Below, piece by piece: positions 1-10,464 of a stretch of 64,000 nt of DNA. Below the pieces are notes generated by a model, which was not told where the DNA came from, searched no databases, and saw only the letters and a program-made list of their open reading frames with translations. This DNA is from Ceratodon purpureus (Eukaryota; Streptophyta; Bryopsida; Pseudoditrichales; Ditrichaceae): the NCBI GenBank assembly GCA_014871385.1, contig CM026429.1, positions 1,834,554 to 1,898,553 on the forward strand, read 5' to 3'. How positions within the stretch are numbered: the first letter of the stretch is position 1; every line of letters begins with the position of its first letter. Both the position numbers and the translations under genes were made by a program.

Positions 1-569
1 TCTTGAAACTTAATAAATCCCAAATAGATTTTAACTTCACCTTGATTTGGCGCTGGCGTCATCTGGTGCTCGAGATTGATTTCCTGACACGTCCCGTTGG
101 AGGCATTAAATGAACTCCCTAAACTGTACAACCACCGGCTGCTTTGTTAAAAAATCTTGGAAAATATAACCATCAGTAATATGGCAGAATTATTAATGAT
201 GCCGTAAGTACTTCTCGTCGGATTTTAAAAATGCCGTTAGTGCTTCTCGCCGGACAGCGTATTGCAGTTCGAATTTGCAAAGGGCTTACTAGGTTGTTAA
301 ATGACAAGCTAATGGTCGAATGGCGCCGGCGCCAATTGAACTCGGGGGGGATCCCAAGGTTGCAACCGTTAAAATCAATCCATCCACTCAAATTCGTTCA
401 GGAAAGTTATCTCATGAAATGTATATGAGACTCTCTCCAGGATTCTCCGTCACTCCAAATCAGAACAACAAAGAGGAGGCTTGTGATATTCGGTAGACTG
501 TAGCTTTGGGTCGATCCACATTGTAGCAGATTGAGAAATTGTCCCTTCTGCATCGACGGCATTTCAAGG
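1..569. other. Non-coding stretch upstream of the RING-H2 gene
   Basis: I see no convincing gene here. It holds a degenerate copy of the dispersed palindrome at 49-60 (GGCGCTGGCGTC) and a perfect copy at 322-333. The second lies about 240 bp upstream of the ATG at 570. The frame used by the downstream gene stays open back to about 531 and is preceded by a possible splice acceptor (tgtagcag), so an upstream exon or 5' UTR intron is possible. Confidence 0.5.
322..333. repeat. Dispersed palindrome GGCGCCGGCGCC (perfect copy)
   Basis: This is a 12-bp self-complementary motif, TGGCGCCGGCGCCA with its flanks. Other non-array copies, perfect or with one to a few changes, start at about 49, 1985, 2187, 2581, 2945, 3297, 3652, 4405, 6220, 8855, 19329, 19762, 32560, 32930, 34554, 34779 and 36331. 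One copy also sits in each macrosatellite unit. I found none between 36.35 and 64 kb. Confidence 0.9.
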
Positions 570-1424
570 ATGCCGCCATCTCGAATTGCGTCAATACTGG
601 CCCATAAGGCAGAGTTAGTTATCGATGCAGAACGGCGTGTTCAGATTGCCCGAATTGAAGAGCGCAGTGTTTGTGAGCAATTCGAGTTAGACGTGCCGGA
701 GCTGCCGGAGGAAGGGGCACAGCGCAATGTCGTGCTGGAAGCGGATGGGGTTTTGCGCGATGTTCATTCTCGATATTTGCTGTGTTTAGCATCAGTTAAG
801 GATGCCTTAACTCAGGCGCAGAGGATAGATGCGATGACAACCGATGCAATTGTAAGGATGGAAACTAGAGCGAACTTGATGGAGCTAAGAGAGAAGCAGT
901 TAGAACTTCACCACGACCGTCTGCGTGCGGAGCTTGATTTACGCGCCCTTCCTGGATTCCAGGACTCATCGAGTATCTTAGCAAAGCTTCTGAAAACTCA
1001 AAGGGAGTTGGAGAAACTTCAGGAAGAGTACCAGGAACTTCAGGCCGATCGGCGCATGGCGGTCGACACTCTAAGAAACTACGGTGAACACACTCAGCTC
1101 AGCTTGTCGAAGCGAATTCATCTCCCGAGAATTCCTTTACGAGATGACGGAAGACGTTGCGAGATGTGCAACACTGGATTTCCGGCAGGGGAAGTGGAGA
1201 TTTCACCGTGTGGTCACTTTTATCACATCTTTTGCTTGGCGATTCGAGTCGCGATGTACCCAGAATGTTGCGGTCGTGGGTGCACTGTTCCGTTTCCTGC
1301 ATGCTGGCTTCAGAATTACGGGTTCCCTTCGCAGACAGTCGCTGACTCAGACACGGGCAGCTCGTCTACCGACAACGACAGTATTAACGGTGTGGTTGCT
1401 CCGTCCACCTCATCCTCCTTTTAG
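570..1424 (+). CDS. RING-H2-like protein with coiled coil, orphan gene
   Basis: An intronless reading frame of 284 residues from the ATG at 570 (open upstream to 531 without an ATG). Residues ~75-170 are rich in Leu, Glu, Gln and Arg in heptad-like spacing, which suggests a coiled coil. A C-terminal zinc-binding pattern follows: C197-x2-C200, C214-x-H216-x2-H219-x2-C222, then C233/C234 and C238. This is RING-H2-like, but the last pair is irregular (CCGRGC instead of CPxC). The tail is Ser/Thr-rich. By family knowledge a RING-H2 domain would recruit an E2 enzyme, so a ubiquitin ligase role is inferred. The gene lies in the palindrome-marked zone with a perfect palindrome 237 bp upstream. I recognise no ortholog. 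A missing upstream exon (the CPFC just before this ATG) cannot be excluded. Confidence 0.6.
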   Translation: MPPSRIASILAHKAELVIDAERRVQIARIEERSVCEQFELDVPELPEEGAQRNVVLEADGVLRDVHSRYLLCLASVKDALTQAQRIDAMTTDAIVRMETRANLMELREKQLELHHDRLRAELDLRALPGFQDSSSILAKLLKTQRELEKLQEEYQELQADRRMAVDTLRNYGEHTQLSLSKRIHLPRIPLRDDGRRCEMCNTGFPAGEVEISPCGHFYHIFCLAIRVAMYPECCGRGCTVPFPACWLQNYGFPSQTVADSDTGSSSTDNDSINGVVAPSTSSSF

Positions 1425-2519
1425 TGAAACTTGATCATTTCGCATAATGAGGACTCACTAACTATGAAGGGTCTTGCCTGTGATATTCTTACAGACTTGG
1501 AAGACGTAAACGAGGTGCTGAGTGTTCAAGCTGATCAAGTAGTCCCCGGCCCCAGCACTTGTCGGTCCCCGCCAACGCCGCTCTTTAAGCGGCCAAGAGT
1601 TTTGTAGGCTTGGTTTGCTGTACCCGGACCAACTTACAAACTCGGATCTAGTTACAAACGCTTTCTTTATGATGCAAGCGTTTTTTTAGGCACACTCAAG
1701 CGAATATACAGTTTTTACCGAATTAGATCCTGTCGCAGTCATTCTTACTATTCTTAATGTTCTGTAATATTTTTAATATTTATGGTCCCATTTCATATAC
1801 AAAACTGCCATGTATGACCTCTACCATTTATATCTGTATTATCATTTAGAATGTGGCAATCTGGTCAACTCTGAGGGAGGTAGCACAGCAGGAGCCCTTG
1901 AGCATTATGAATCTTTCCTTTTCATTGGCATAATCCACATGTTCATAGTGAGACTTATGGAAGAGTGTATGACTGCCCTCTGGTCGCCGGCGCCATCTTC
2001 CTCCTCAATCTCGAATTGCTTGGGGGATGCTATTCCTGGCTGATGCTACTTGCATTTGACTTGGTGCTTAGTTTTTCTTCTTGCAGCTTGTTTCTTTTGG
2101 ATAGATCGGATATGTCCTTGTCCTTTCAATCCTAATCCGTGAATCCTAAAAGTCATGATCAGACAGTATATAGTTTTAACAGCAATGGCGCCGGCGCCAT
2201 TGCCATCCATTGTTTCAGTCGTCTAAAATGTTTTGATAAACTGAATTCTAGAATTCTGCTCCAGAATGCTGGAAAAGTGTTTCTGATTGCTTGGACTTTC
2301 GTTGCTTTGGGAACGCTCTATTTGTAATCTTCATTGGTTCCCTTTATAGTCAGAAGTATTTCACATGTCGTTTGATACGCTATCAGCCGAGGGAACGTGG
2401 TATTTGCTTTCATACTTGTGACTGGCCTTCTCATAATTTGATATCCAACCCATCCTAGATTGGCTACCATGTTCAGATGCTACCCTCGAAAGTCTCCGTC
2501 AAGCCATTCCTGCTAATTG
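1425..2519. other. Non-coding stretch with palindrome copies
   Basis: No gene seen. It holds an imperfect palindrome at about 1985-1994 and, at 2182-2203, a copy whose symmetry extends to a perfect 22-bp palindrome (GCAATGGCGCC followed by its reverse complement). Short ORFs here are unremarkable. Confidence 0.6.
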
Positions 2520-3850
2520 TTCCGTTACGAAGTAATGCTGCCAATAAAATGAATCGTTTATGATACAATTTGACAGAGTTGGCGCCGGCGCCATGACCAT
2601 TAACTTGTCAGTGCAATTGCAACGTTGATCTAAACTTAATTCGGTTTGGTCCGCCTGAGATGGCACATGCTTCGAACTGACTGTTGTTCCCTAGACATGA
2701 TGCTTGTATTTTGCTGATTGTTTTCTTTTAAGACTGCATTTCAGGGCGACCCTGCTAACTGCGCACTCGTCTTGCAGCTTGGTATTAGCTTCCGATGTTA
2801 TGACTGGTACTTGCTTGCATTGTATGTGGTCATTGCATGCATTGTATGTGGTCATTGCATGCATTGTATATTGACCTAGCTTGCATAAGCCGTGAAACCT
2901 GCAGCTCATAGAATGAATTGTTTGTGTATTAATTCGACAGTGTTGGCGCCAGCGCCATGACCACGCAGTTGGCAGTGGAATCGAAATGTTCCTCTAAAGT
3001 TATTCGGATTCGTCAGCTTGAGAATTTTTGCGGGACATGACATATGCTTTGAACTGAGTGACTGTTTTTCTTTTGACTTGATCCTGGTAGTGTTTTTCGC
3101 TGATTCATATATTCCTAAGCAGCGTTTTAATTCGACCCGTTGAACTGCGCACTCGCTCTAGCACAGTGGTATTTGATTGCGATAACGTCACTGGTAGTTC
3201 CTTGCATTGGTTGAATTGATTATGGACTTTGCTTGCATAAGCCGTGAATCCTGCTGCAATTAATATGAGTTGATTGTGTATTAATTAGACAGAGTTCGCG
3301 CCGGTGCTATGACCTCTAATTGGGAGTGAAATCTCCATGTTCTCTATAACTATATCATTCGGATTGGACTGCTTGAGAATTTATGCGAGTAATGCTTCGA
3401 ACTGAGTGTTCTTCTTTTGAGTTGATGCTGGTAGTGTTTTTCGCTGATTGTTTTTCTAAATAGACTGCATTTCGGTGCGACCTTCAAACTGAGCACTCGG
3501 TTTTGCAGCCTGGTATTTGCTTGCGAACTCATGATAAGTACTTCCTAGCATTGATTGTGGTCATTGCTGGCATTGTATGTGGGCTTGCAAAGGCTGCGAA
3601 TCCTGCTGCTAAAAACAAAATGTATTTTTTCTGTACGGAATCGACAGTGTTGGCGCCGGCGCAAGGACCTTCTATTTGTCAGTGCAATTTCGATGTTCCT
3701 CTTCACATCTTTGGATTGGTCTAATTGACAATTTTCACGGGGGATAGCATATGCTTCGAACTAAATGTGTTGGACTTTTGACTACATGGTGGTACTGTTT
3801 CTCGCTGGTAATGTTTATCCCCGCATGCAATTCAGTTGGATTCTGCTCGG
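2520..3850 (+). repeat. ~355-bp tandem repeat, about 4 units, each carrying the palindrome
   Basis: Palindromes at 2581, 2945, 3297 and 3652 are spaced 364, 352 and 355 bp. Each is preceded by similar sequence (tgtattaattcgacag, then tgttggcgcc) and followed by CATGACC or a close variant. Units share a stretch reading roughly ctgattgttttcttt, then ttgcagcttggtat, then a run like gtacttgcttgcattg. Units are clearly diverged, so this is an older tandem family than the 861/892-bp array. Parts of the unit recur near 34,780-35,070. Confidence 0.75.
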
Positions 3851-5160
3851 GCTGTACTTGTGTTGTGTTGCAGCTAAACTCGGGGTTTTTGATTTGAATA
3901 TTGTTTTTTCGTTTGGTGATCGCTAGCGGGTTCGTTTCGTCTGTTTTTATATAATTTCCCCCTACTTAACAGAAAGAGCCAGTTACTCACTCTGTTTGCT
4001 CACCGTTTTATTATTCTCATGAGCTCCCTCACTTCTCCTCCTCATTATCGATTTCGGCAACGCTACAGCACTTACAATATGTAAAATTAAGTCGGTGCTT
4101 TTCCCATTATCCTGCAGTTCTTGTCAAGCTAAAAGTACCACATACCATTTGTACCGACTGCACTAGTCAGACAATGACGTCTGTACTTGAATCCCCGGAT
4201 ACTACTACTATTCGAATTGGGGAGTGTTTGACTTAATTTGGTCGTCGTATCATACTGCATGTTCTGATCGTTGAGTTCATTTTCGCCCCTTCCCTACTGC
4301 TAACTCGGTCCCTCAGTTCAAATTTCCTGGATTTGCGTGACTGGCATATAAGCGTGACTGGCATATAAGCTGATAATGGAGACTATCGCCGAGTCAGTCC
4401 TCATGGCGCCGGCGCCAAATGAGTCAACATGTGTATGGAATTCTTCCATAATCAGTCAACCAACCATATCCGAGCTTCGGTTCGACGGAATAGATTTCTC
4501 TCCCACCTTATCATTGATTCAGTGCTGTCCCCTTGTGCGCAATCACTTTTCTGCAACTTGTCTACTCAGCCGGAACACGGCATACTAATTAATCAACATT
4601 TAGAGTAGAATTGATTTCGTAATTACGTGTCTAATAACAACTTGCACTACAATGCACATCCTCCGGTAAAACTGCAACACTGAAGAAAGCAACTTGCAGT
4701 ACATTTCAAATCCTATAAACAGAATCACGGCACAAAACCATTCAAGAGAATCCAACTATAACTGTTGTTTCCACATTTCTAACGCTACAACTTGGCAAGC
4801 ACACTTCTAACTACACATCCAAAAGCACTTCCAACATATTCTACTCCGAAATTCTATTATAACGGGAAGCAAGGGACACATTGCCATCCAAAATCATTAC
4901 AAATATAACCAATTCCACTGCCAAGATTGAGGTCTGTATACAGGTGACTAATAATCGACATCGCAAATCTCGATGGGTCTGAAGACAGTTTTCAGCACGA
5001 AATTTGGCGGCTCCACTCCGAGTAAAAATTTCATACTACCGTGACTATCAATTATCAAGTAATGTTATGGACCACATGCGCGTAATTCAAGCTTATACCA
5101 AACCGGTCTCATTGCAACTCAGAGCTCGCTTCTCTCTCCGATCAAACTAAACGAAGACCG
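3851..5160. other. Non-coding stretch with 17-bp duplication and palindrome
   Basis: No gene supported. A 17-bp direct duplication (gtgactggcatataagc type) lies at about 4336-4371. A perfect palindrome at 4405-4416 is flanked exactly as in the macrosatellite (TCCTCAT before, AAATGAGTC after); here the right flank completes TGAGTCA, an AP-1/GCN4-type bZIP site. Confidence 0.55.
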
Positions 5161-5817
5161 TTACACGTGGACAGCATTCACAGTTGCATTCACGTTTTGA
5201 ATCCTTCGACCACTTACAGAACCTCCGCAAATCCAGCTCTCTTCCACACGCCTCCAGGATGTGATTGTCCGCAGCTCCCCTTCATCGGTGGACAAACTAT
5301 CATCAATGGCAAGAACGCCTAGCTTCGCATACGCTTCGTCAAAGTATTCATCTTTCCAGAAGTCAACTCTTAGAAATATTGGACCCAAAGGGGCAAGGGG
5401 CTGAGTAAAGCACATTGCGATACAGTTTCCGCTGGGCCAATTATTACCCTGTCCCCTTGGAGGATCTGGACTATCGGCCACCGGCGGCACTTCGGGAGCC
5501 ATTAATCCGCCACCCAGGGCCTCCTTGAATCCATGGCCATGCTCCCAGACATACAGAATCATACACTTCATCCTTTTGACAGCGCGCTCCGGGACTTCAC
5601 TCGACGGATCCTGAAATCGAACTGGGCATGATAATACTTTGAGCAGCCACGTCTTTAAGTTCATAGAATAGTCCTCCGGCCCCTCGTAAAGTGAGTAGTC
5701 CACTGGCGAGGAAGCGTCAAGCTTGCGAAGCAGGATATCGCCGACCTGGGGATGATCGAGTGACCTGTTGAATAAAGCATACTGGATCGAGCCAGTAACA
5801 AGGTAGAGGGGAGTCAT
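5161..5817 (-). CDS. Hypothetical protein, 218 aa
   Basis: An intronless reverse-strand frame from an ATG at 5817 to a TAA at 5161. I recognise no family. The protein is mixed polar and hydrophobic with no obvious transmembrane segment or signal peptide. A Pro/Gly-rich central stretch (residues ~115-135) separates an N-terminal part with several Leu-rich helices from a C-terminal part with Trp/Arg pairs. It is divergently arranged with the F-box-like gene at 6345, leaving a 527-bp shared intergenic region that contains a GGCGCCAGCGCC palindrome. Length and composition argue for a real gene, but no homology supports it, so it could be a chance ORF. Confidence 0.45.
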   Translation of the reverse strand: MTPLYLVTGSIQYALFNRSLDHPQVGDILLRKLDASSPVDYSLYEGPEDYSMNLKTWLLKVLSCPVRFQDPSSEVPERAVKRMKCMILYVWEHGHGFKEALGGGLMAPEVPPVADSPDPPRGQGNNWPSGNCIAMCFTQPLAPLGPIFLRVDFWKDEYFDEAYAKLGVLAIDDSLSTDEGELRTITSWRRVEESWICGGSVSGRRIQNVNATVNAVHV

Positions 5818-6219
5818 TGCAAGCAAAGTAGAGAGTGAGGCAGAACGATACCGAGTCCCAGCGAGGTTTATACTTGACCCCGAAGTTCAACATTTAATCC
5901 CACACATGTCAAGTTACAAATTTGAATGTTGCTTTAGAAAAGCCGTATCATGAGAATCTTAAAAAAATACAATATTTCTTGCGGCACTAACTTCAACCGC
6001 CATTTTGAAGTGTGCAGAGGTGACAGTACGTTTTTACTGAGTGCTTCTGTATTCGTTTTTCTGCCATCTATGTTAACTCCAACGACTACAGTAGCCGCCA
6101 ACAGCAACATACAGCACAGAAAACTACGTCCTCATATATGAATATTAACATGGTACGGGATCAATAACTCGGTAATATGGTGATAAATACTTTGGAGTAA
6201 CGTTCGCATGTATCCGTTT

Positions 6220-6231
6220 GGCGCCAGCGCC
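6220..6231. promoter_or_regulatory. Palindrome copy upstream of a TATA box
   Basis: GGCGCCAGCGCC (one change from the consensus), preceded by GTTT so that TTTGGCGCC is formed. It lies about 60 bp upstream of the TATA box of the F-box-like gene. TTTGGCGC matches the E2F consensus; binding is inference only. Confidence 0.4.
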
Positions 6232-6290
6232 ATCCCCTTTGGACATGCTGACATTTGAAAACGCCTATTCCAGAGTGCTCTACTTCCCCG

Positions 6291-6299
6291 TATATAAGG
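6291..6299 (+). promoter_or_regulatory. TATA box of the F-box-like gene
   Basis: TATATAAGG lies 54 bp before the ATG at 6345, as expected for a TATA box with a transcription start near 6320-6325 and a short leader. Confidence 0.6.
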
Positions 6300-6344
6300 T
6301 GTGCAACAAACCATCCTTAACAACGTTTACACTTTCTAGGAGAC

Positions 6345-6996
6345 ATGTCTTTCATCGAGGGACTCCCGAACGAGGTCATAGTAGATGTCATCTTCCCGAA
6401 GCTCTTAGTTCCATTGAATCGCCGAAGGCAAATTATCTGTGACCATGATGCCATCATTATCCTCCTACACAGACTTCGAAGGCTGTGGGCAACATCCAAC
6501 CAATGGAAATCAAGAATCGAGGAGACAGTGGAATGGGCCGCGTGGAGACTGGGCCGATGGGAGGCCGACCTCTATGCAGCAGAATCCTCCGGCCCTGGTG
6601 CGAAATGCAAGCATGGTGCGGGTGTCCTTGAAATAGTGTCCCCAACTGTTTGAGAGTTCACGATTTTCCTCTCATTTCTAACGCTTTTTAATGATGTATT
6701 CATCTTGTGCAGGGTACTCTTTGGTGGATATAGATCCGATGCATCCACTGTTTGGGAAGTCAGATCCAGTTCAAAATTTCAAAATGAATGTAAACCACTT
6801 CTCCCGTTCGAAGGCGATTTGGGTTCAGTGCAAGAAACACCAAAAACTCAGCAGGAGGGAGTTGTTATCACCGTTGAGGGAGCTATCATTGATTGAGCTG
6901 CAGCGACTGCGAAACACTCTACAGAAGGCTGTAAGAGCAAAGGATAAGTCGTCGGCCGGGCAAACATGGGTGACTCCTCAGGATAGGTTAGACTAA
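6345..6996 (+). CDS. F-box-like protein, two exons
   Basis: Exon 1 is 6345-6621 and exon 2 is 6713-6996, with a GT-AG intron of 91 bp (donor G|GTGTCC, acceptor TTGTGCAG). The join is in phase (GCG-G|GG-TAC) and gives about 186 residues. The start is the ATG 54 bp after a TATA box. Residues ~6-20 read LPNEVIVDVIFPKLL, the hallmark first half of an F-box, which binds SKP1 in SCF ubiquitin ligases. Exon 2 encodes a Lys/Arg- and Leu-rich C-terminus (LSLIELQRLRNTLQKAV) that may be helical. No Kelch or LRR repeats are visible, so the substrate side is unknown. It lies in the palindrome zone and is divergent to the gene at 5161-5817. The F-box assignment rests on one short motif. Confidence 0.55.
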
Positions 6997-7939
6997 AGTC
7001 ACAGGTCATCGCAAATCAATTCGCAAGGGCGACTAACCTACCCGCTAGAACAACAAACAGCAGAATCCGCTCATGCAAACAGGGCTTGCAGATAATTTAA
7101 CAATGGCCAGTGCCATTTCAGTATCATTTCATTCGACCTTTCCACTGCGACTGAATTCTTTTCTAGACGTTGATAGAAATATCGCGTATACTATTGGTTC
7201 TGTATTTGTTTTTAGAGTGGACACCCTTTAAAGATTCTACATTGAATGTAATGGAATCGTTTTCACAGACTCCTAGAGTACATTTTCGCATAACGCCTCC
7301 CTCCATTTCATTAGCCGGAAAACTCAAATTCGAGTTCATGTCTGACTTCACTACTGCCATGTCCATGTATGCATCATCTAGTACTACATTGCTTAAGAAA
7401 ACAGCACACGAGATTAGAAGAGTAATAGTCGTACTCACATCAAAACCACATCATAAGGAAAAAACAAACGGATAACATCCCAAATCTTTCGAGCTGTACA
7501 TCACAAAAATAGCAAATATATGGCGACCAAAATCTTTAATTAGAATCAATTCAGCACTTCTAATGATATTTGAATTGCTCAATCGCACTCTCTGAAATCA
7601 TGAAAAGCAGTTAAGATAAATTTTACAATACAAAATTCATAGAAATTATCGTATGACACCTTGTGGCAATTATTCAGGCTCTATTATCTAGGTTAGAGTA
7701 CTTATCGATTATATCTGGGAGTGAGGACTTTCCAAATAAAATAGAAGCCCAGCAATTTAGAAGCAATTTCTACAGTGAAAGCAAATAACAAACTGGTAAC
7801 TAACTAAATAAATGACAGAATTTACTCCTACCAATTACCCACGAGCCTGTAAATGGTTGGGCTACATTGCATATGGTCGGGCTCACAAGTCACTCTGAGA
7901 GCAATGTTGAAGTCACTCTGAGAATTCATGCTACGACTT
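6997..7939. other. Intergenic, no gene seen
   Basis: AT-rich sequence with only unremarkable ORFs on both strands. A short direct repeat (agtcactctgagag type) occurs near 7890-7922. Confidence 0.5.
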
Positions 7940-8866
7940 CTGATAAAAGTTGATCATGTAAAGATTATGAAGACAATCCTTTTCCTGATAAAGGATGTTC
8001 TGAAAGCGACGTCAGAATTCGATATTCCAGTTTGGGTGCTCATTATGCCAGTTTGATCCGGACTCTGGCGAATTTCGTTGGCGACTTACGTTGCTCCTTC
8101 CGATTTCTCGCGTTAAGTAAACCACACCGAGGGTACTGAGGATTGCCAAGTGACGAGGGTAAATCGGATAGCGTCGGCTAAATACATGAGCTAGACCCAG
8201 TAATTACGAAGCTCGGGCTGCGGGGGTTCGAACCGTGAAGCGCGGAACTCTGGTAAATCAAGTATTTTCAGCCTTTCTTGACCTGCTGTTCAGTGGAATA
8301 CTTAACGCTAGTATCTTCGCCGTGGAGGACATTGCTCACAAGTATTGATCTTGTCTCCCATTTGTTTCATTTCGGGAGAATTCATTTCGTTTTTTTCAAG
8401 TTTTTTACTTTTTATAAATTTCCGTCACATTAAAATTTGTAGCTCCAATCCAATTGCCACCAACGGCGACTGAGTCCTAATTTTTATGCAGAAGTTGAAA
8501 AACGCCTGTACTTGACAGCGTCGCTTTGACACTGGAAGAATTGTCATAGTCGTTCCTAGCTTGGGTTAGCTCCAGTATGAAGAAATGTGAATGCAGAAGT
8601 ACGTGATGCTTGGGTTGGGCGAGCTTCAGTATGCAGAGATATGAAAGCACAAGTTTGTGATGGTTGGCTAGAACCACAAACATATTGATTATCGTATCAC
8701 CTGAAGAGCTTGGGGATACATTATACTGTTGCGGAGACATTATTCTGTTGTTAATTAAAGGGAAGTAGACCTACAAAACTTACTTTAATCCAAGGAAACT
8801 GACTAAACACTTTAAACTAGCTTGTGTCTTCTTAGAACTAGCTGCTTTCCTGTTGGCGCCGGCGCC
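7940..8866 (+). repeat. Diverged dispersed copy of the 861/892-bp macrosatellite unit
   Basis: Collinear with the array units at 20-30 kb: ggatgttctga, gtcagaattcgatattcc, the 31-bp A-type segment, ccaagtgacgagggta, gcgggggttcgaaccgtgaag, the mid-unit segment, and ttctgttgttaattaaag. Its internal palindrome has decayed (around 8455-8475), but the palindrome opening the next unit at 8855 is intact and followed by AAATGAGTCC. It carries the 31-bp segment that B-type units lack, so the A type appears ancestral. Confidence 0.85.
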
Positions 8867-8966
8867 AAATGAGTCCTTGAAAATCACCTTACTGAATCTT
8901 TTAAAGAATTACCTTTCATTGAAAGTTCCGCGACCCTGTTTGAACTCCAATAGTTACACTATGCTC

Positions 8967-9300
8967 CTATGCTTATGACCAGGCGCGTGTCTGGCATATG
9001 TGTTCTTCTTGCAAGGGTTTATATGATTGTGCTCCGTATTACGATAAGAAGATGTTTTGAGAGCAGAAGAATTCAGAAAAAGGATGTTCTGGGAGCAACG
9101 TCAGAATACGATATTCCATTCACTTTGGGTTTTCTGTATTTCAATTTGGTCCTGGCCCCCGCGAATATTGATCGTGGCTCCTCCCGATTTCTCTCCTTAA
9201 CTAATACACACCGAGGCCATGTGCCAAGTGACGAGGCTAATACGGATGGCGGTGGTAAATACCAGCTTGACCCAGTAAAAAATTATTATCATTTGATAAA
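8967..9300 (+). repeat. Second, partial dispersed copy of the macrosatellite unit
   Basis: From about 9067 the order ggatgttctggg, cgtcagaatacgatattcc, ctggcccccgcgaat, cacaccgaggcca, gtgccaagtgacgag, agcttgacccagtaa follows the array unit. It ends in the TA microsatellite. The reading frame equivalent to the 79-codon ORF of A-type units is still open here (shared LVLAPAN, RFLSLT and VPSDE), despite much nucleotide divergence. Confidence 0.8.
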
Positions 9301-9309
9301 ACAAGTTAT

Positions 9310-9311
<2 letters not shown>

Positions 9312-9377
<66 letters not shown>
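9312..9377. repeat. (TA)n microsatellite
   Basis: About 33 uninterrupted TA dinucleotides. It marks the right end of the partial macrosatellite copy and the left edge of the AT-rich island. Confidence 0.95.
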
Positions 9378-9381
<4 letters not shown>

Positions 9382-9721
9382 AATTGTTACGGAAATATTA
9401 TGTCTTCAATGGAATGGTTCGTGCGGTTGACTTGAAGATATAGATAGCGGAATCAACGTTTAGTGGAGGTTTGGCACAGTCGTGCAGGAGTAGCCAGACG
9501 TAGTATTTTACATGTTTTTTTAAATTTACTCGATTACCACTAGTCCAGGGATTTCTGTTCATTATTTTCAGGTTTAAACTTATTCTCTACCCGTGGTTTA
9601 TATCTCGAAATTATCAAATTTGAGAATATTGAATTTTCTCGCAATGTAATAGGTTCATACATTAACTACATATGAACCTCAGAGCCATAGCTCAATATCG
9701 TGCAGTGGTGCGCTTGGCCGT

Positions 9722-9838
9722 TTCATTGACTGGTGGCATTTTTATATGAGCATGGCGGTGATGTTTGCTCACGGGAACGATCAGCAAAGGCAGAAGTGGA
9801 TTCTCTTGTCAACGCAAGCATGTTTGAAGTTGCCAAAG
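9722..9838 (+). pseudogene. Exon relic resembling peroxisomal acyl-CoA oxidase
   Basis: A 39-codon open block ends at a plausible donor (CCAAAG|GTAGTT). The peptide has RFID directly before and GNDQQRQKW inside. This resembles the plant acyl-CoA oxidase stretch with FID, then an LHWGM-type segment, then GT(D/E)EQQxKW. The intervening segment is shorter than in functional enzymes and nothing else of the gene is visible nearby, so it looks like an isolated relic in the AT-rich island. Acyl-CoA oxidase would catalyse the first step of peroxisomal beta-oxidation. The match is short and was judged from memory. Confidence 0.3.
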
Positions 9839-10464
9839 GTAGTTAGTACAGTTGCAAGTTTTTGAACTGTTGGTGGTTTTTTGTGGAAATTTCTAGAGCA
9901 CACTAGCAAATGGAAGTAACATTTGCGTAAAGACACTTAGAAGCCCAATCATATCTATGGTGCTCACTGTTATAAAAGTTATAATCGTAGAATATGAAGC
10001 CTATCACAGTGGTAGAATTTGAAGCTTGCAAAGGGTATCTAGAATCCCAGAATGATTGGATATTGCATATTTGTCACAAGTATAACCTCGTGTGAGTAAA
10101 TTATGCCTTACAAGCCTTACGTTACACAATGGAACCTCGTACACTATATCTACACTCAAATATTGACCTTCATATTTGAGGAAGAATTCTTGAACATACT
10201 TATTTAATTATTCCAGCCATAATTTCATGCACAGTTTCACATCTTCGCGTGCGTGGCCGTGCTAATTCTCATGCAGAGAATGATAGCTGATTGCCAATGT
10301 AAATATTTCTCAATACCACATGCTCACCTCATAAATCCCTTAATTGTAACATTGTTTTTTTGAATCTTTATTTCTTGTTTAGGAGCAGCCTCACTTAAAA
10401 GCTTTCAATCTCATATGAACAAAATCATCAGATTTTAAAGGATGCTCGTACTTGAATTGGTGGT

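Noticed and set aside
2820..2875. Short repeat of gtatgtggtcattgcatgcattg as a CRISPR-like array
   Set aside because: Only two to three direct copies without spacers, inside the 355-bp repeat of a eukaryotic genome.
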